A stretch of DNA of 64,000 nucleotides. Origin: Nocardia jiangxiensis NBRC 101359 (GTDB lineage Bacteria > Actinomycetota > Actinomycetes > Mycobacteriales > Mycobacteriaceae). Every line of letters begins with the position of its first letter. Position 1 is the stretch's first letter. The position numbers were made by a program, and so were the translations under genes. Location: contig NZ_BAGB01000041.1 of the NCBI RefSeq assembly GCF_000308615.1, positions 124,001 to 188,000 of the forward strand, read 5' to 3'. Under the pieces are notes generated by a model, which did not search any database, was not told the DNA's origin, and was given only the letters and a program-made list of their open reading frames with translations. Shown in pieces: positions 53,607-63,177 of this stretch.

Positions 53607-54068
53607 TCAGGACACGAACTGCGCGCCGGTGACCGTCACGTCGGCGGGGCTGAGGTACCACCCGTTCCAGGTGTCGGCGACCTCGAGCTGGATGGCATGT
53701 CCGCTCGCGGGGCCCGCGGTGATACGCCACGTCCCGTTGCCGTATCCGGTCGCGGTGCTCACGCTGCCGTCCGACCAGCTCAACCGGGCCGTGGTGGGCG
53801 CCGTGGTGACATTCCACGGAATGCTCACCCCGAACACTCCGGCGTGGATTCCGGGCAGCAGCGGGCTGGCGCAGTCGCTCAGAGTGACCTCGCGCTGAAT
53901 GTTCTGTCCGGCACTGCCGGCGCCGGGAATCATCCGGCCGGTCATCACGCCGCCCCGCGAGCAACCGCCGTTCGCCCCGGCCGCGGGTGCGCTGTGGGCC
54001 TGTGCCGCACCAACTATCGGTACGGCGCATGTGAGCGCCGCGAGCAGCACTGTTCCTCGAACGGACAA
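53607..54068 (-). CDS. Small secreted protein, unknown function
   Basis: 153 aa with a signal peptide (TVLLAALTCAVPIVGAAQAHSA). The mature part has two cysteines (GGCSRGG, LSDCASP) and a beta-rich look (TARLSWSDGSVSTATGYGNGTWRI). Reads from TTG 54068 with GAGGTGA upstream; an ATG just upstream is out of frame. No family recognised. Confidence 0.65.
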   Translation of the reverse strand: MSVRGTVLLAALTCAVPIVGAAQAHSAPAAGANGGCSRGGVMTGRMIPGAGSAGQNIQREVTLSDCASPLLPGIHAGVFGVSIPWNVTTAPTTARLSWSDGSVSTATGYGNGTWRITAGPASGHAIQLEVADTWNGWYLSPADVTVTGAQFVS

Positions 54069-54220
54069 GACATCACCTCACTGTGACGGGGGCAGTACAT
54101 CGATCGAGCCGCCGGCCGTTCACCGGATTCCGAGGTGATCTGCCGCCGACTCGCCCAGCAGTGTAGCCATCCCGGGGCCGATCCAGACCCTGTTCGGCGC
54201 AGCCTGTCGCCGCGGTCCGC

Positions 54221-55549
54221 TCAGCCCCACGCGCGCCGGGTGGCGGGCATCCCCGAATCGCCCGCACTACCGGGAACGACGCCCAGAACCTGATGCAGAC
54301 CCAGGCTGCCGTCCTCGAAGCCCAATGCCGAAGCCGCCATGTACAACCGCCAGATCCGGGCACGACCCGCACCGGCGAGTTCGACCGCCCGGTCCCATTC
54401 CTGTTCCAGATTGGCGACCCAGCCGCGCAGGGTCAGCGCGTAGTGCTCCCGCAGCCCTTCCACGTCGCGGACCTCGAATCCGGCGCGTTCCATGGCCAGT
54501 ACGACCTGGCCGACATCGATCAGTTCACCGTCCGGGAACACGTACCGCCCGACGAAGGAGCGGCTGGTCATCACCGAACCGCCGATCGAGGAGATGGCGT
54601 GGTTGAGCAGACGGCCCTGCGGCCGCAGCAGCGTGTGCATCGTGGTGAAGTACTCCGCGGCGCGCTTGGAGCCGACATGTTCGAACATGCCGATCGAGGA
54701 GATCGCGTCGAACCGTTCGCCGCGCAGATCCCGGTAGTCGGCCAGCCTGATCTCGACCAGATCGGAAAGTCCCTCGGCGGCAACGCGTTTGCGTGCGAGC
54801 TCGGCCTGTTCGCGGCTCAGCGTCACCCCGACCACGTGCGCGTCGTAGGTCGCGGCCGCGTGGATGGCCATCGAGCCCCAGCCGCATCCCACGTCCAGCA
54901 GGCGCATCCCGGACCTCGCGTCCAGACCCAGCTTGCGGCAGATCAGATCGTGTTTGGCGCGCTGCGCGTCGGCCAGGGACATCGTGTCGTCGGGCTGCTC
55001 CCCCGCACCGGCGAATCGCGCGCAGGAGTAGGTCATACTCGGGCCGAGCACCAGGCGGTAGAAGTCGTTGCCCACGTCGTAGTGATGGCTGATCGCGGCC
55101 GCATCACGCCGGCGGGTGTGCAATCCGCCGCTGCGGGAACGCATCTCCTCCGGGGGCGGCTCGGGCGGACGCCCCAGTGCGCCGAGCCGACGCGCCGCGC
55201 CGATCGCCTGGTAGATCGCCGCGGGCCCCAGGCCGATGCCCGCGCCCGGGGTGTGCGGGGACGAGGACCGCAGCGCGCGCATCATCTCGAAGATGTCACC
55301 GTCGAGATCCGCTGTGCCGGAGACGAACGCGCGTCCCAAGCCCAATTGGCCGGGTGCCCAGACCAGATGGCTGATCGCCTCCTTGGAACGCACCCGCAGC
55401 GTGCCGTACGAGGCGCCGGCCGCGCCGATCGCACTGCCGTCCCAGAATTCGAACGCCACCCCCGGATCCGGCCCGAAGGCGGCGCGAAGCAGCGGGCGAA
55501 GTGTGTCGGCGACGGATTCCTGATTGGCCATCTGGTCACTGTTGCCCAT
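54221..55549 (-). CDS. Cyclopropane-fatty-acyl-phospholipid synthase family methyltransferase (UfaA1-like)
   Basis: 442 aa from ATG 55549. N-terminal SCP-like region, then HYDVGNDFYRLVLGPSMTYSCARF, SAM motif LDVGCGWGSMA, GVTLSREQ, and SIGMFEHVG. The family methylates or cyclopropanates unsaturated acyl chains of membrane lipids; mycobacterial UfaA1 makes tuberculostearic acid precursors. Starts at 55588 (TTG) or 55531 are also possible. Confidence 0.9.
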   Translation of the reverse strand: MGNSDQMANQESVADTLRPLLRAAFGPDPGVAFEFWDGSAIGAAGASYGTLRVRSKEAISHLVWAPGQLGLGRAFVSGTADLDGDIFEMMRALRSSSPHTPGAGIGLGPAAIYQAIGAARRLGALGRPPEPPPEEMRSRSGGLHTRRRDAAAISHHYDVGNDFYRLVLGPSMTYSCARFAGAGEQPDDTMSLADAQRAKHDLICRKLGLDARSGMRLLDVGCGWGSMAIHAAATYDAHVVGVTLSREQAELARKRVAAEGLSDLVEIRLADYRDLRGERFDAISSIGMFEHVGSKRAAEYFTTMHTLLRPQGRLLNHAISSIGGSVMTSRSFVGRYVFPDGELIDVGQVVLAMERAGFEVRDVEGLREHYALTLRGWVANLEQEWDRAVELAGAGRARIWRLYMAASALGFEDGSLGLHQVLGVVPGSAGDSGMPATRRAWG

Positions 55550-55612
55550 AAGATCACTATGGCGCGCGATTCCAGGGGGGAATGACAACGACTCGGTGTC
55601 AATCCGCTGTGT

Positions 55613-56881
55613 TCATCCTGCTTTGTCCAGTGAGGTCCCGGTCTTTTCGCCATTCACGATGCGCGCGACCAGACTCGAGCGCAGCTGCCACGAATCCGTC
55701 GCGGTCTCCGGATCCAGGCCGGTCAGCGCCTCGATGCGCACGAGCCGCCGCCGCAGCGTGCCGACCGATATCCCGAGCCGCCGGGCGACCGCTTCCTGGG
55801 TTCCGGGCGAGCCCAGGAAGGCGCGCAGCGTATCGAGCAGGGTCGGCTCACCGCGCAGCGGATCCAGCACCGACCGGATCCGCCGGTTGGCCCGGCCCGG
55901 TCTCGACAACTGGTATTCGCAGGCCAGATCCCGAAATCGGTGCAAACCCGGACCGCGGCCCAGATGTACCGCGAGATCCAGTAATTCGTGCGCCAGATCC
56001 GCGGCCTTCGGGATCGCGGACTGTTCGGCCTCGATGAACGTGGCGCGCACCGGCGCCCCGGCGACGTGTGCGAGCCGATCGATCCACTCGCTCACCCACT
56101 CTTCGACCGCGGCAGGGTCGGCGGCGCTGCCCGGAGCCTCGGCGGGAATCAGGATGGTGCCGCCGTCGACGCTCAGCAGGGACAGCGGGCGCGGGCGGCA
56201 GCCGGTCGCGAGTTCGGCCTGGATGCGGCGCAGTTTGCGGCGGGCGACCACGCGAGCGTCCAGCCGCGGATCGCTCTCCTGCGGGTGCGCGCCGATCGCG
56301 ACGGCGACGACCAGATACGAATTCGACAGTCCCGCAGCATATCCGGCGGTTCGCGTGCCGTCGACGCATCCGGCCAGCAGACCCGAAGCCAGCGTCGCCG
56401 CCGCGACGCGGCCTTCGGCGGTCATCGCGCGGACCTCGGCGGCGTAACCACGGGCGACCGCAGCCGAGAGGGTACGCAGCACATCGATCAGACCGGCCCC
56501 CTCGGTGCGCACGATCCGCCCGTCCGACCAGACGACGCCGCGAGCCCACCACTGCAGGCACGACGACACCGCCGCGTGGACGGCTCGATGCAGGATCTCG
56601 ACCGGCAGGTCCCGCTGGGCCCACCCGCGAGCGATCGATTCGATCCGATCGGTGACCGGCGCCGGGTCGGTGCCCGAGGACGTCTCGGTCAGTTCGTGCA
56701 CGCTGCATCGCACGAGTTCGACCAGATCCGCCCGGAGCCGCCCATCCATCCGGCCCGCGACGGCCGTCAGGTCCAGGCCGTCCACCACGGACCGCACCAG
56801 CGTGGTCGGGTGCACCGGCTGCGTCGCGGTCCGCACGGGCGCTCGGCCCGAATACATCGCGCTCGTCCTCATGCGGGTCAT
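55613..56881 (-). CDS. PucR/CdaR-type transcriptional regulator
   Basis: 422 aa. C-terminal PucR HTH is LLDTLRAFLGSPGTQEAVARRLGISVGTLRRRL, followed by TGLDPE. The N-terminal 300 residues hold a GGDEF-like/CdaR-type sensor region with no readable cofactor motif. Target genes unknown; the hairpin-forming repeat at 56980-57016, about 100 bp upstream, is a candidate autoregulatory site. Confidence 0.85.
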   Translation of the reverse strand: MTRMRTSAMYSGRAPVRTATQPVHPTTLVRSVVDGLDLTAVAGRMDGRLRADLVELVRCSVHELTETSSGTDPAPVTDRIESIARGWAQRDLPVEILHRAVHAAVSSCLQWWARGVVWSDGRIVRTEGAGLIDVLRTLSAAVARGYAAEVRAMTAEGRVAAATLASGLLAGCVDGTRTAGYAAGLSNSYLVVAVAIGAHPQESDPRLDARVVARRKLRRIQAELATGCRPRPLSLLSVDGGTILIPAEAPGSAADPAAVEEWVSEWIDRLAHVAGAPVRATFIEAEQSAIPKAADLAHELLDLAVHLGRGPGLHRFRDLACEYQLSRPGRANRRIRSVLDPLRGEPTLLDTLRAFLGSPGTQEAVARRLGISVGTLRRRLVRIEALTGLDPETATDSWQLRSSLVARIVNGEKTGTSLDKAG

Positions 56882-56979
56882 GACAATTCCTCATCGGCTA
56901 GGGAGCGAAAAGGGCGGCAGAATCCATTTCCAGTGCCGATTGCCGACTCTACCGAGAACACCGGACATCACGAATGTTC

Positions 56980-57016
56980 GAAGTACACAATGCGAGCCGC
57001 GCCCGTTGTGTACTTC
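56980..57016. promoter_or_regulatory. Perfect 11-bp inverted repeat upstream of the PucR-type gene
   Basis: GAAGTACACAA (56980-56990) and TTGTGTACTTC (57006-57016) around 15 bases. A second small palindrome (CCGCTT-CAG-AAGCGG) lies nearby. These are the only structured elements in the 367-bp gap 56882-57248, which holds no convincing gene. Confidence 0.55.
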
Positions 57017-57218
57017 CACCGAAGTGTGGCAAGCCGCTTCAGAAGCGGTAAATCTGCTGGTAGATGCCGGGAACCGCAATTTCCGGCGAATCGGGTGATC
57101 GTCCACGCCTGTTCACGCCGACGACCCCGGCCGCCCGCCGCTGAGCGGATTGTGAACATCACCCTGTTTCGACAGAAGAATCAGGTGATATTTCCCAACA
57201 GAATCGTCCCGAATTCTC

Positions 57219-57242
57219 CCGCTCGGCGATTTCGGCGAGCGG
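57219..57242 (-). terminator. Possible hairpin terminator after gpgS
   Basis: CCGCTCG and CGAGCGG pair over 7 bp around ten bases, seven bases beyond the gpgS stop on the minus strand. No T-run. Confidence 0.45.
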
Positions 57243-57248
57243 AAAGAA

Positions 57249-58211
57249 TCACGCGATTCCCAACCGGGAATCCAACGAGGCCCATTCGGGCGCACCGGTG
57301 GCCGGTGGATCGATGGCCGGATTCATCGGCGGACGGTCGGCGAAACTGGGCTCGGTTACCGTGCGCCGCCAGCCGGTGCCGTGCGGGATGAACTGCGGCA
57401 GACCACTACCGGAGTCCTCCAGGCCGAGACGGTCCAGCAATGTCGCGATGACCTGGCGGCTCATCGCGGCCAATTCGTCGTTCGGGCGGTTGCGATGCAG
57501 GCGGGTGCCCAGATCCACCTGTCCGATCGTCCCGATGCCGTACCGCGCGAAACAGTCCAGCAGGATGCCGATCTCGACGCCGTAACCGGGTGCGAACGGG
57601 ATGCCGGTGAGCAGTTCCCGGGTGGCGGCGTACTCCCCGCCGAGCGGTTGTACGACCTCCGCGAGTTCGGGCGCCAGCGCCGCCAGCAGCGGCCGGGCGA
57701 CCAGTTGGGTGACCCGGCCGCCGCCGTCGGCGTCGGAGCGGCCCTCGGTGCGCAGCGGCCGCCGGTAGAACCCCTTCACCAGGTGCAGCGCGTCATCGAA
57801 CAGCAGTGGTGCGAGCAGGGACGGCACGAACATCGGGCTGGGCGAGATGAGATCGGAGTCGACGAACACGATCAGATCACCCTTCGCCACCGCCAGCGAA
57901 CGCCACAGCACCTCGCCCTTGCCGGGGCGCGGCGGCAACTGCGGGAACGCCTGCTCGCGGGTGTACACGTCCGCACCGGCCCGGCGGGCGGCCGAAATGG
58001 TGCCGTCGGTGGAACCGGAGTCCACCACGAGCAATTCGTCCACCAGCCCACCCACGAACGGACGGATCGATGCGATCACCCCGGCGACGGTGGCCTCCTC
58101 GTCGAGTGCGGGCAGGACCACCGATACCCGGCGGCCCTGTTTGCGCTCGACCAGTCGCGGAATGGACCAGCGGCGATCGAACCAGGTGGGACCGGTGTGG
58201 GAGACAGGCAT
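57249..58211 (-). CDS. gpgS: Glucosyl-3-phosphoglycerate synthase
   Basis: 320 aa GT81 glycosyltransferase that joins glucose from a nucleotide-sugar to 3-phosphoglycerate, the first step toward glucosylglycerate and methylglucose lipopolysaccharides. Visible: SVVLPALDEEATV, VVDSGSTDGT, the metal site D118-S-D120 in VFVDSDL, GGGRVTQLVARPLLAAL and FAPGYGVEIG. Closely follows M. tuberculosis GpgS (Rv1208) by eye. ATG 58211 is chosen; last gene of the papA-MFS-GT operon. In mycobacteria gpgS sits beside folP2, so this location is different. Confidence 0.92.
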   Translation of the reverse strand: MPVSHTGPTWFDRRWSIPRLVERKQGRRVSVVLPALDEEATVAGVIASIRPFVGGLVDELLVVDSGSTDGTISAARRAGADVYTREQAFPQLPPRPGKGEVLWRSLAVAKGDLIVFVDSDLISPSPMFVPSLLAPLLFDDALHLVKGFYRRPLRTEGRSDADGGGRVTQLVARPLLAALAPELAEVVQPLGGEYAATRELLTGIPFAPGYGVEIGILLDCFARYGIGTIGQVDLGTRLHRNRPNDELAAMSRQVIATLLDRLGLEDSGSGLPQFIPHGTGWRRTVTEPSFADRPPMNPAIDPPATGAPEWASLDSRLGIA

Positions 58212-58246
58212 GAGGCAGCTTCTTTCTGGTGGCGCACGGGCGGCGG

Positions 58247-59866
58247 TCAGAGTCCGGGATCCAGGACGAGGGTGGTCAGGCGCGGCCACAGCGCGGGCCA
58301 GGGCTGGCGGGGCCGCTGACAACGCCACACCGTGATCCCGCGATCGATCCCCGCAAAGCCGAGCGGATCATCGATCCGCGCGACCGGCTCGGCGACTTCG
58401 AAGGCGTTGTGCGGCAGGGGTTCCGAGGAGCCGGTGCCGACGTACAACACGGTGCGTGTGGTCTCCGGTGGCCTGCCGAAGTAGGCGTATCCGCGGTCCG
58501 CGCTGTACACCGGCGGATGATCGGGTGGGCCGAGTTCATCCAGAGCCGCTGCCTGCCAATAGGTTCGGGTGAGGATCACGACACCGGTGCGGTCACCCGA
58601 CGGCAGGGCTCGGTAGGCCGCATCCACGCCCGCGACGAGCTGTTCCCAACCTGTTGTGCCGAATGTACGCATGCGGGTGGATAATTCGGCCTGCGAGTGG
58701 ACCAGTCGATCGACTCGGGCGAGTGGCAGCGGCAGGACCGACACCACCGTCAGGGAGATCGCGACAGACACCGCGACGACCGCTGTTCCGACGATTCGCA
58801 CCGCGCGATGCCGAACGTCCGGGGACACCATGCCGCCGGTGAGCCGCGCGGCGCGATGCGGAACGTCCAGAATCGCCACGGCACCGGCGGCGAACAGTGC
58901 GGGGAACAACCCCGCGACGTAGTAGGGCCGTCCGCCGCTGACGATCGCGAACACGACCTCTACGATCGCGGCGACACCGATCCATCGATAGGCACGGAAA
59001 GTATTGTGGCGCAGCAGGACCAACCAGCCGAGCAGAGCCAGTAGGCCACCCAGTAGCCCGGTCAGCACGGCCCACTGCACCGGCAGCCCCAGCACACCGC
59101 CGGTCGCGGCATGCTGTTCGGTGCGGATCACCGCGCCCATCGCCAGTTGTGGCCAGCCGTGCCGCTGTTGCCACAGCATCCCGGGCAGCGCGGTGAGCGT
59201 CACCACCGGTACGCACCACCACAGCGCCGGGCGGCGCAGCAATTCCCGTGGCTCGGCCACCGCCACACCCGCGACGATTCCGGCCAGTAAGACCACGACC
59301 AGCAGTTTCACCTGGAGATCCACCGCGATCACCGCTGCGGCGGCCAGCAGCAGCCGGTCCTGGCGCAAGCGGATCCAGCGAGCCAGCAGCCACAGTGCCG
59401 CCGCACTCAGGGCGCTGTCGAGTGCGAAGGTCGACAGGGTCGCGGCCTGGGTGATCAGGTACGGGCACGTCGCATAGGCCACTGCGGCCAGCACTTGCGC
59501 GCGGCGGCGGCCGCCCATCTCCCGGGCGAACGCCCCGGCCAGCAGTACTCCGGCCACGGCAGCCAGAATCGACGGGATACGCAGTGTCACAGCAGATCCC
59601 GGTATCAACGTCCAGGCGGTCCGGGCCAGCAGCGGAATCAACGGCCCCTGATCAACGTAGCCCGGGGCGAGATGATTCCCGGCCGCGACGAAGTACAGTT
59701 CGTCGCCGAAATAGCCGTAGCGTCCCGACCGAACGAGCAGGATCACCCCGGTCACGACTGCGACGGCAGTGACCGCCAACGCCGCGAACCGCACTTCGGC
59801 AGTGTCCGGATCCTGTTCCGCAGCAAGCTGATCCCCTCGATCAGCGCGGTCGGAGATCGCGGTCAC
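58247..59866 (-). CDS. Polytopic glycosyltransferase, GT39/ArnT-like
   Basis: 539 aa. The first external loop has GYFGDELYFVAAGNHLAPGYVDQGPL, with the Asp-Glu typical of GT39/PMT enzymes, followed by about ten transmembrane segments and a soluble extracytoplasmic C-terminus. Would transfer a sugar from a polyprenyl carrier. GTG 59866 overlaps the MFS stop (GTGA), so the two are coupled; the long upstream frame to 60715 is the MFS shadow. GpgS follows 35 bp on. Confidence 0.88.
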   Translation of the reverse strand: MTAISDRADRGDQLAAEQDPDTAEVRFAALAVTAVAVVTGVILLVRSGRYGYFGDELYFVAAGNHLAPGYVDQGPLIPLLARTAWTLIPGSAVTLRIPSILAAVAGVLLAGAFAREMGGRRRAQVLAAVAYATCPYLITQAATLSTFALDSALSAAALWLLARWIRLRQDRLLLAAAAVIAVDLQVKLLVVVLLAGIVAGVAVAEPRELLRRPALWWCVPVVTLTALPGMLWQQRHGWPQLAMGAVIRTEQHAATGGVLGLPVQWAVLTGLLGGLLALLGWLVLLRHNTFRAYRWIGVAAIVEVVFAIVSGGRPYYVAGLFPALFAAGAVAILDVPHRAARLTGGMVSPDVRHRAVRIVGTAVVAVSVAISLTVVSVLPLPLARVDRLVHSQAELSTRMRTFGTTGWEQLVAGVDAAYRALPSGDRTGVVILTRTYWQAAALDELGPPDHPPVYSADRGYAYFGRPPETTRTVLYVGTGSSEPLPHNAFEVAEPVARIDDPLGFAGIDRGITVWRCQRPRQPWPALWPRLTTLVLDPGL

Positions 59867-61512
59867 GGCTGGGCTCCCGGACGCCGCGGCAGCGCCAGCG
59901 TGAGGACCGTGAGCACGCCCGCGACCGCCGCGACGAGCCACAGCACCGTCACACACGCCTGCAAGTACGTCGGCGCGGTGGCCGCCGTCACCACGGTCGC
60001 GTCGAGACCGCCGCCCGCACAGCCGTCCGCCGGCAGCACATGTGACGGGGAGGCGAGGGCGCCATGCGCACAGTCGCCGAAGCGCCGAAGCGTCTCGGCC
60101 CGGTCGTCGGGCATCACGCCCCGCGCGGACAGATGCTGTGCGAGAAGCAATTTCGCATCCTCGACACCGGAGCCCACGGCGATGCGAGCGAAGAACACAC
60201 TCCCGAGCACGGCCGCGCCGATCGCGCTGCCGAGCTGCTGAACAGTCGGCGCGAGCCCCGAGACACTCCCGGTCGGCCCCTCCCCCAGCCCGGCCACCAT
60301 CACCGCCGGGAGCGGCGCGGCGAACCAGCCCATCCCGGCACCGGCCAGCAGCACTGGTTCGCTCAGCGCGCGAGTGTCCACGCCGCCGGACGCGGGATGC
60401 ACGGTCAACGCCATCTGCGCCACTCCCAGCGCAAACAGGCCGATGCCCGCGGTCAATGCCCGAGAACCCAAGCGCGCCATGAGAATCGGTGAGGTCAGTG
60501 CCGCCAGCAGCGCGCCCAGCGCGAACGGCAACAGCAGCCGTGCGGTCTGCCAGGCCGACCAGCCCATCCCGGTCTGCGCGGTCATCGACACCGTGAACAG
60601 CAATGCGGCGAACAACCCGTAGAACACCAGCAGCAGAACCGATCCCACGCCGAAGCCTCGATCGCGGAACACCTCCGCGGAGATCAGCGGCGTCCCGCCG
60701 CGCATCGTCACCCACCGTTGCCGCCAGCCGAATCCGATCAGCACCAGCACACCCGCCACCAGCAGGCCCACCGCACCGGGCGGCCAGCCCGAATCACGGC
60801 CGGTGGACAGCGGATACAGCACCGCGGCAACACCCACCGTCGACAGCACCGCACCCAGCGCGTCCACCCGCACCGGCCGCTGCGCCCGCCCGACGTCCAG
60901 ATAGCGCGCGGCCAGCACCAGGGCGATCAGGCCCAGCGGCAGATTCAGCAGGAAGATCGACCGCCAGCCCAGTCCGCCCGGATTCAGCCCGACGATCAGC
61001 CCGCCCAGCAGCGGCCCGGACAGACCCGCCAGACCCGCGACCGCACCGTACACACCGAAGACCAGCGGCCGCCGATGAGCCGGAAACACCGCGGCCACAA
61101 TGGCGATCGTCTGAGCCGAGACCGCCGCCGCACCCAGTCCCTGAGCCACTCGCCCGGCGATCAGCTCGATCGGGAGCCGGGCCAGACCGCAGCCCAGCGA
61201 CGCCGCGGTGAAGATCGTCATGCCGATCAGGAACAACCGTCGCCGACCGAACCGGTCGCCCAGCCGGGACGCGGTCAGCAGTGTGCACGCGAACGCCACC
61301 CCGTACCCGGTCACGACCAGCAGCTGCACCGAGCCGGTGGCGGACAGGTCACGCGCCAGGACCGGAAGTGCGGTGTTGACGATGGTCAGGTCCAGCATCT
61401 GCATGAACACCGCGAGCAGGCAGGCCGCCAGGGCCGCCCACGCGTACCGCCCCGCGACGGGCGGGTCCGCGGTGTCCTGGCCCGCGCGAACCGGTATGCC
61501 CCGAATCGCCAT
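59863..61512 (-). CDS. MFS exporter, DHA2 (EmrB/QacA-like) family
   Basis: 549 aa, about 14 transmembrane segments. Motif A GDRFGRRR after helix 2, motif D1 LDLTIVNTALP in helix 1, and QGLGAAAVSAQTIA in helix 4. The protein has an extended external loop before the last helix with CAHGALASPSHVLPADGC. Such exporters move lipids or drugs outward by proton antiport. Its start is two bases after the papA-like stop. Confidence 0.92.
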   Translation of the reverse strand: MAIRGIPVRAGQDTADPPVAGRYAWAALAACLLAVFMQMLDLTIVNTALPVLARDLSATGSVQLLVVTGYGVAFACTLLTASRLGDRFGRRRLFLIGMTIFTAASLGCGLARLPIELIAGRVAQGLGAAAVSAQTIAIVAAVFPAHRRPLVFGVYGAVAGLAGLSGPLLGGLIVGLNPGGLGWRSIFLLNLPLGLIALVLAARYLDVGRAQRPVRVDALGAVLSTVGVAAVLYPLSTGRDSGWPPGAVGLLVAGVLVLIGFGWRQRWVTMRGGTPLISAEVFRDRGFGVGSVLLLVFYGLFAALLFTVSMTAQTGMGWSAWQTARLLLPFALGALLAALTSPILMARLGSRALTAGIGLFALGVAQMALTVHPASGGVDTRALSEPVLLAGAGMGWFAAPLPAVMVAGLGEGPTGSVSGLAPTVQQLGSAIGAAVLGSVFFARIAVGSGVEDAKLLLAQHLSARGVMPDDRAETLRRFGDCAHGALASPSHVLPADGCAGGGLDATVVTAATAPTYLQACVTVLWLVAAVAGVLTVLTLALPRRPGAQP

Positions 61513-61514
61513 GG

Positions 61515-62933
61515 TCAGGCGTCGACCCGCAGGGCGTAGTCGCCGGCGCCGGCCACCGCGGCGGTGATCTCGGTCAGCGTCTTCACATATCGCCCGACCG
61601 ATTCGTTCGCATCCTCGGTATCGGGGAAGACCAGGCTCAACGTGGTCACATCCGGAAACCGGTTGATCCAGACGTAGACCTCGCTGGCCGCGGCGCGGTT
61701 GGCGAACAGCCCGCCGTTGATCCGGTCGAACATCTCCACTCCGGCGATCTTGCGCACGTCGACGTAGGACAGCATCATCGCGGACCAACCCGGCCGCACC
61801 CGGATGCCCGGCTCCGGCGCGGCCAGCTCCAGCACTCGGTGCGCGGAGACGTCGGTGAGTTCCTTGGCGCGATCCGCGGCCTCCTGCGCGGCGGCGACCA
61901 GGGAGCTGAACCGTGCCTCGGGCGGCACATCGAAGGCGATCGGCAGCAGATTCGTGTAGTAACCCACCGCACCGGCCTCACCCGGAGCGCTGCGGGTATT
62001 GGCCGGGCTGAGGATGAAATGCCAGTCGTTGCCGGTCAATTCGGCCTCGGTGAGCGCGAGTGCGGCGAACAGTCCGCCGAGGAACCGGCCGCCGCCGTCC
62101 TCGCACGCCTGCTCGAAACGCAGTGCGTCGGACTCGGTGAACAACGGCAGCGTCAGCACCGCGCCGCGCACGTAGCCCGGGGCGTTCTCGGTGCCCAGAT
62201 ACAGCGGGAAGGTCGGCATCTCGCCGCCGTTGCGCTGCAACAACTTCAGCCAGGTGGTGACCGGCGGGGACTGCTCGGTGAGTTCGGTGTTGTAGGCGCG
62301 TTCGCGGGCGCAGTAGGCCAGATGACCGTCCACCGGCGCGAGCGCGGGTTCGGTGCCGGACAGTTCCGCGCCGTACAGCATCAACAGATCCACGCAGGTC
62401 AACGCCTGCGCGACGCCGTCGGTGTGCAGGTGGTCGACCGCCGCGTACACGGTGAACGCCTGCTCCTGCTCGATGATCCCGAAGCTGAAGCAATTCCAGT
62501 GCAGCGCATCGGGTGTGGTGTCCTGGACGTGCCGACGGATCGCATCGCTGTCGGTGAACTCGCCGTGCTCGGTGGGCACCAGCTCGAGCACCTGCGCGTC
62601 GACGACGTGCCGCACCACTCGTTCGTCGGATTCCACGGTGAACCAGCTGGAGAACGATTCGTGCCGCCGCACGAAGGCGGTGACCGCGCGGGTCATCGCG
62701 TCGATGTCGGGATTGCCCGGAATGTCGTAGGAGATCATGCACAGCCGCGAGGCGCGGTGGCCCGCGGCGGCGGTGCGCTGAGTCGTGCGCAGGTACTCGC
62801 GTTGCTGATACGTGGGTGGGATCGGATGCTCCGGTGCGTCGCGCATGACGGCCTGCGCCGTGGCCGAGACACTCCAGCTGGTGACCCGGCCCGGTTGCGG
62901 GTGCCAGTCGTCGAAGAAACCGAAATTGACCAC
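61515..62933 (-). CDS. PapA-like condensation-domain acyltransferase
   Basis: 472 aa. Catalytic motif H168-xxx-D172-G in VDHLHTDG, DALHWNCFSFGII before it, and a C-terminal half containing PSxARSAPGEAG-type and SYVDVRKIAG segments. Homologous to polyketide-associated PapA acyltransferases that esterify sugar or phthiocerol lipids. GTG 62933 has GAGGG upstream. First gene of the operon with exporter and glycosyltransferases. A truncated, inactive paralogue sits at 9254-9922. Confidence 0.85.
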   Translation of the reverse strand: MVNFGFFDDWHPQPGRVTSWSVSATAQAVMRDAPEHPIPPTYQQREYLRTTQRTAAAGHRASRLCMISYDIPGNPDIDAMTRAVTAFVRRHESFSSWFTVESDERVVRHVVDAQVLELVPTEHGEFTDSDAIRRHVQDTTPDALHWNCFSFGIIEQEQAFTVYAAVDHLHTDGVAQALTCVDLLMLYGAELSGTEPALAPVDGHLAYCARERAYNTELTEQSPPVTTWLKLLQRNGGEMPTFPLYLGTENAPGYVRGAVLTLPLFTESDALRFEQACEDGGGRFLGGLFAALALTEAELTGNDWHFILSPANTRSAPGEAGAVGYYTNLLPIAFDVPPEARFSSLVAAAQEAADRAKELTDVSAHRVLELAAPEPGIRVRPGWSAMMLSYVDVRKIAGVEMFDRINGGLFANRAAASEVYVWINRFPDVTTLSLVFPDTEDANESVGRYVKTLTEITAAVAGAGDYALRVDA

Positions 62934-63177
62934 GAGTGCCCTCGATTCACAGCGTCGGGAGAGGTGCCGCCGCCCGATCTCACGGCAGCGCCAGGCCAGT
63001 CAACGACAGCCGTATGAACCCCGACCATAGGTTCGGAGCAATGTTGTGATCATTGACAGCAACCCGCGCCGGATGCGGCATCCGATTCCAATCTTCGCCG
63101 ACAGCGCTTGCCGCTGTTCATGATTCGTCCTTACCGTTGCCGTCGACAAGGCCAACGGAATCTCCGGGGAGGAGCAG

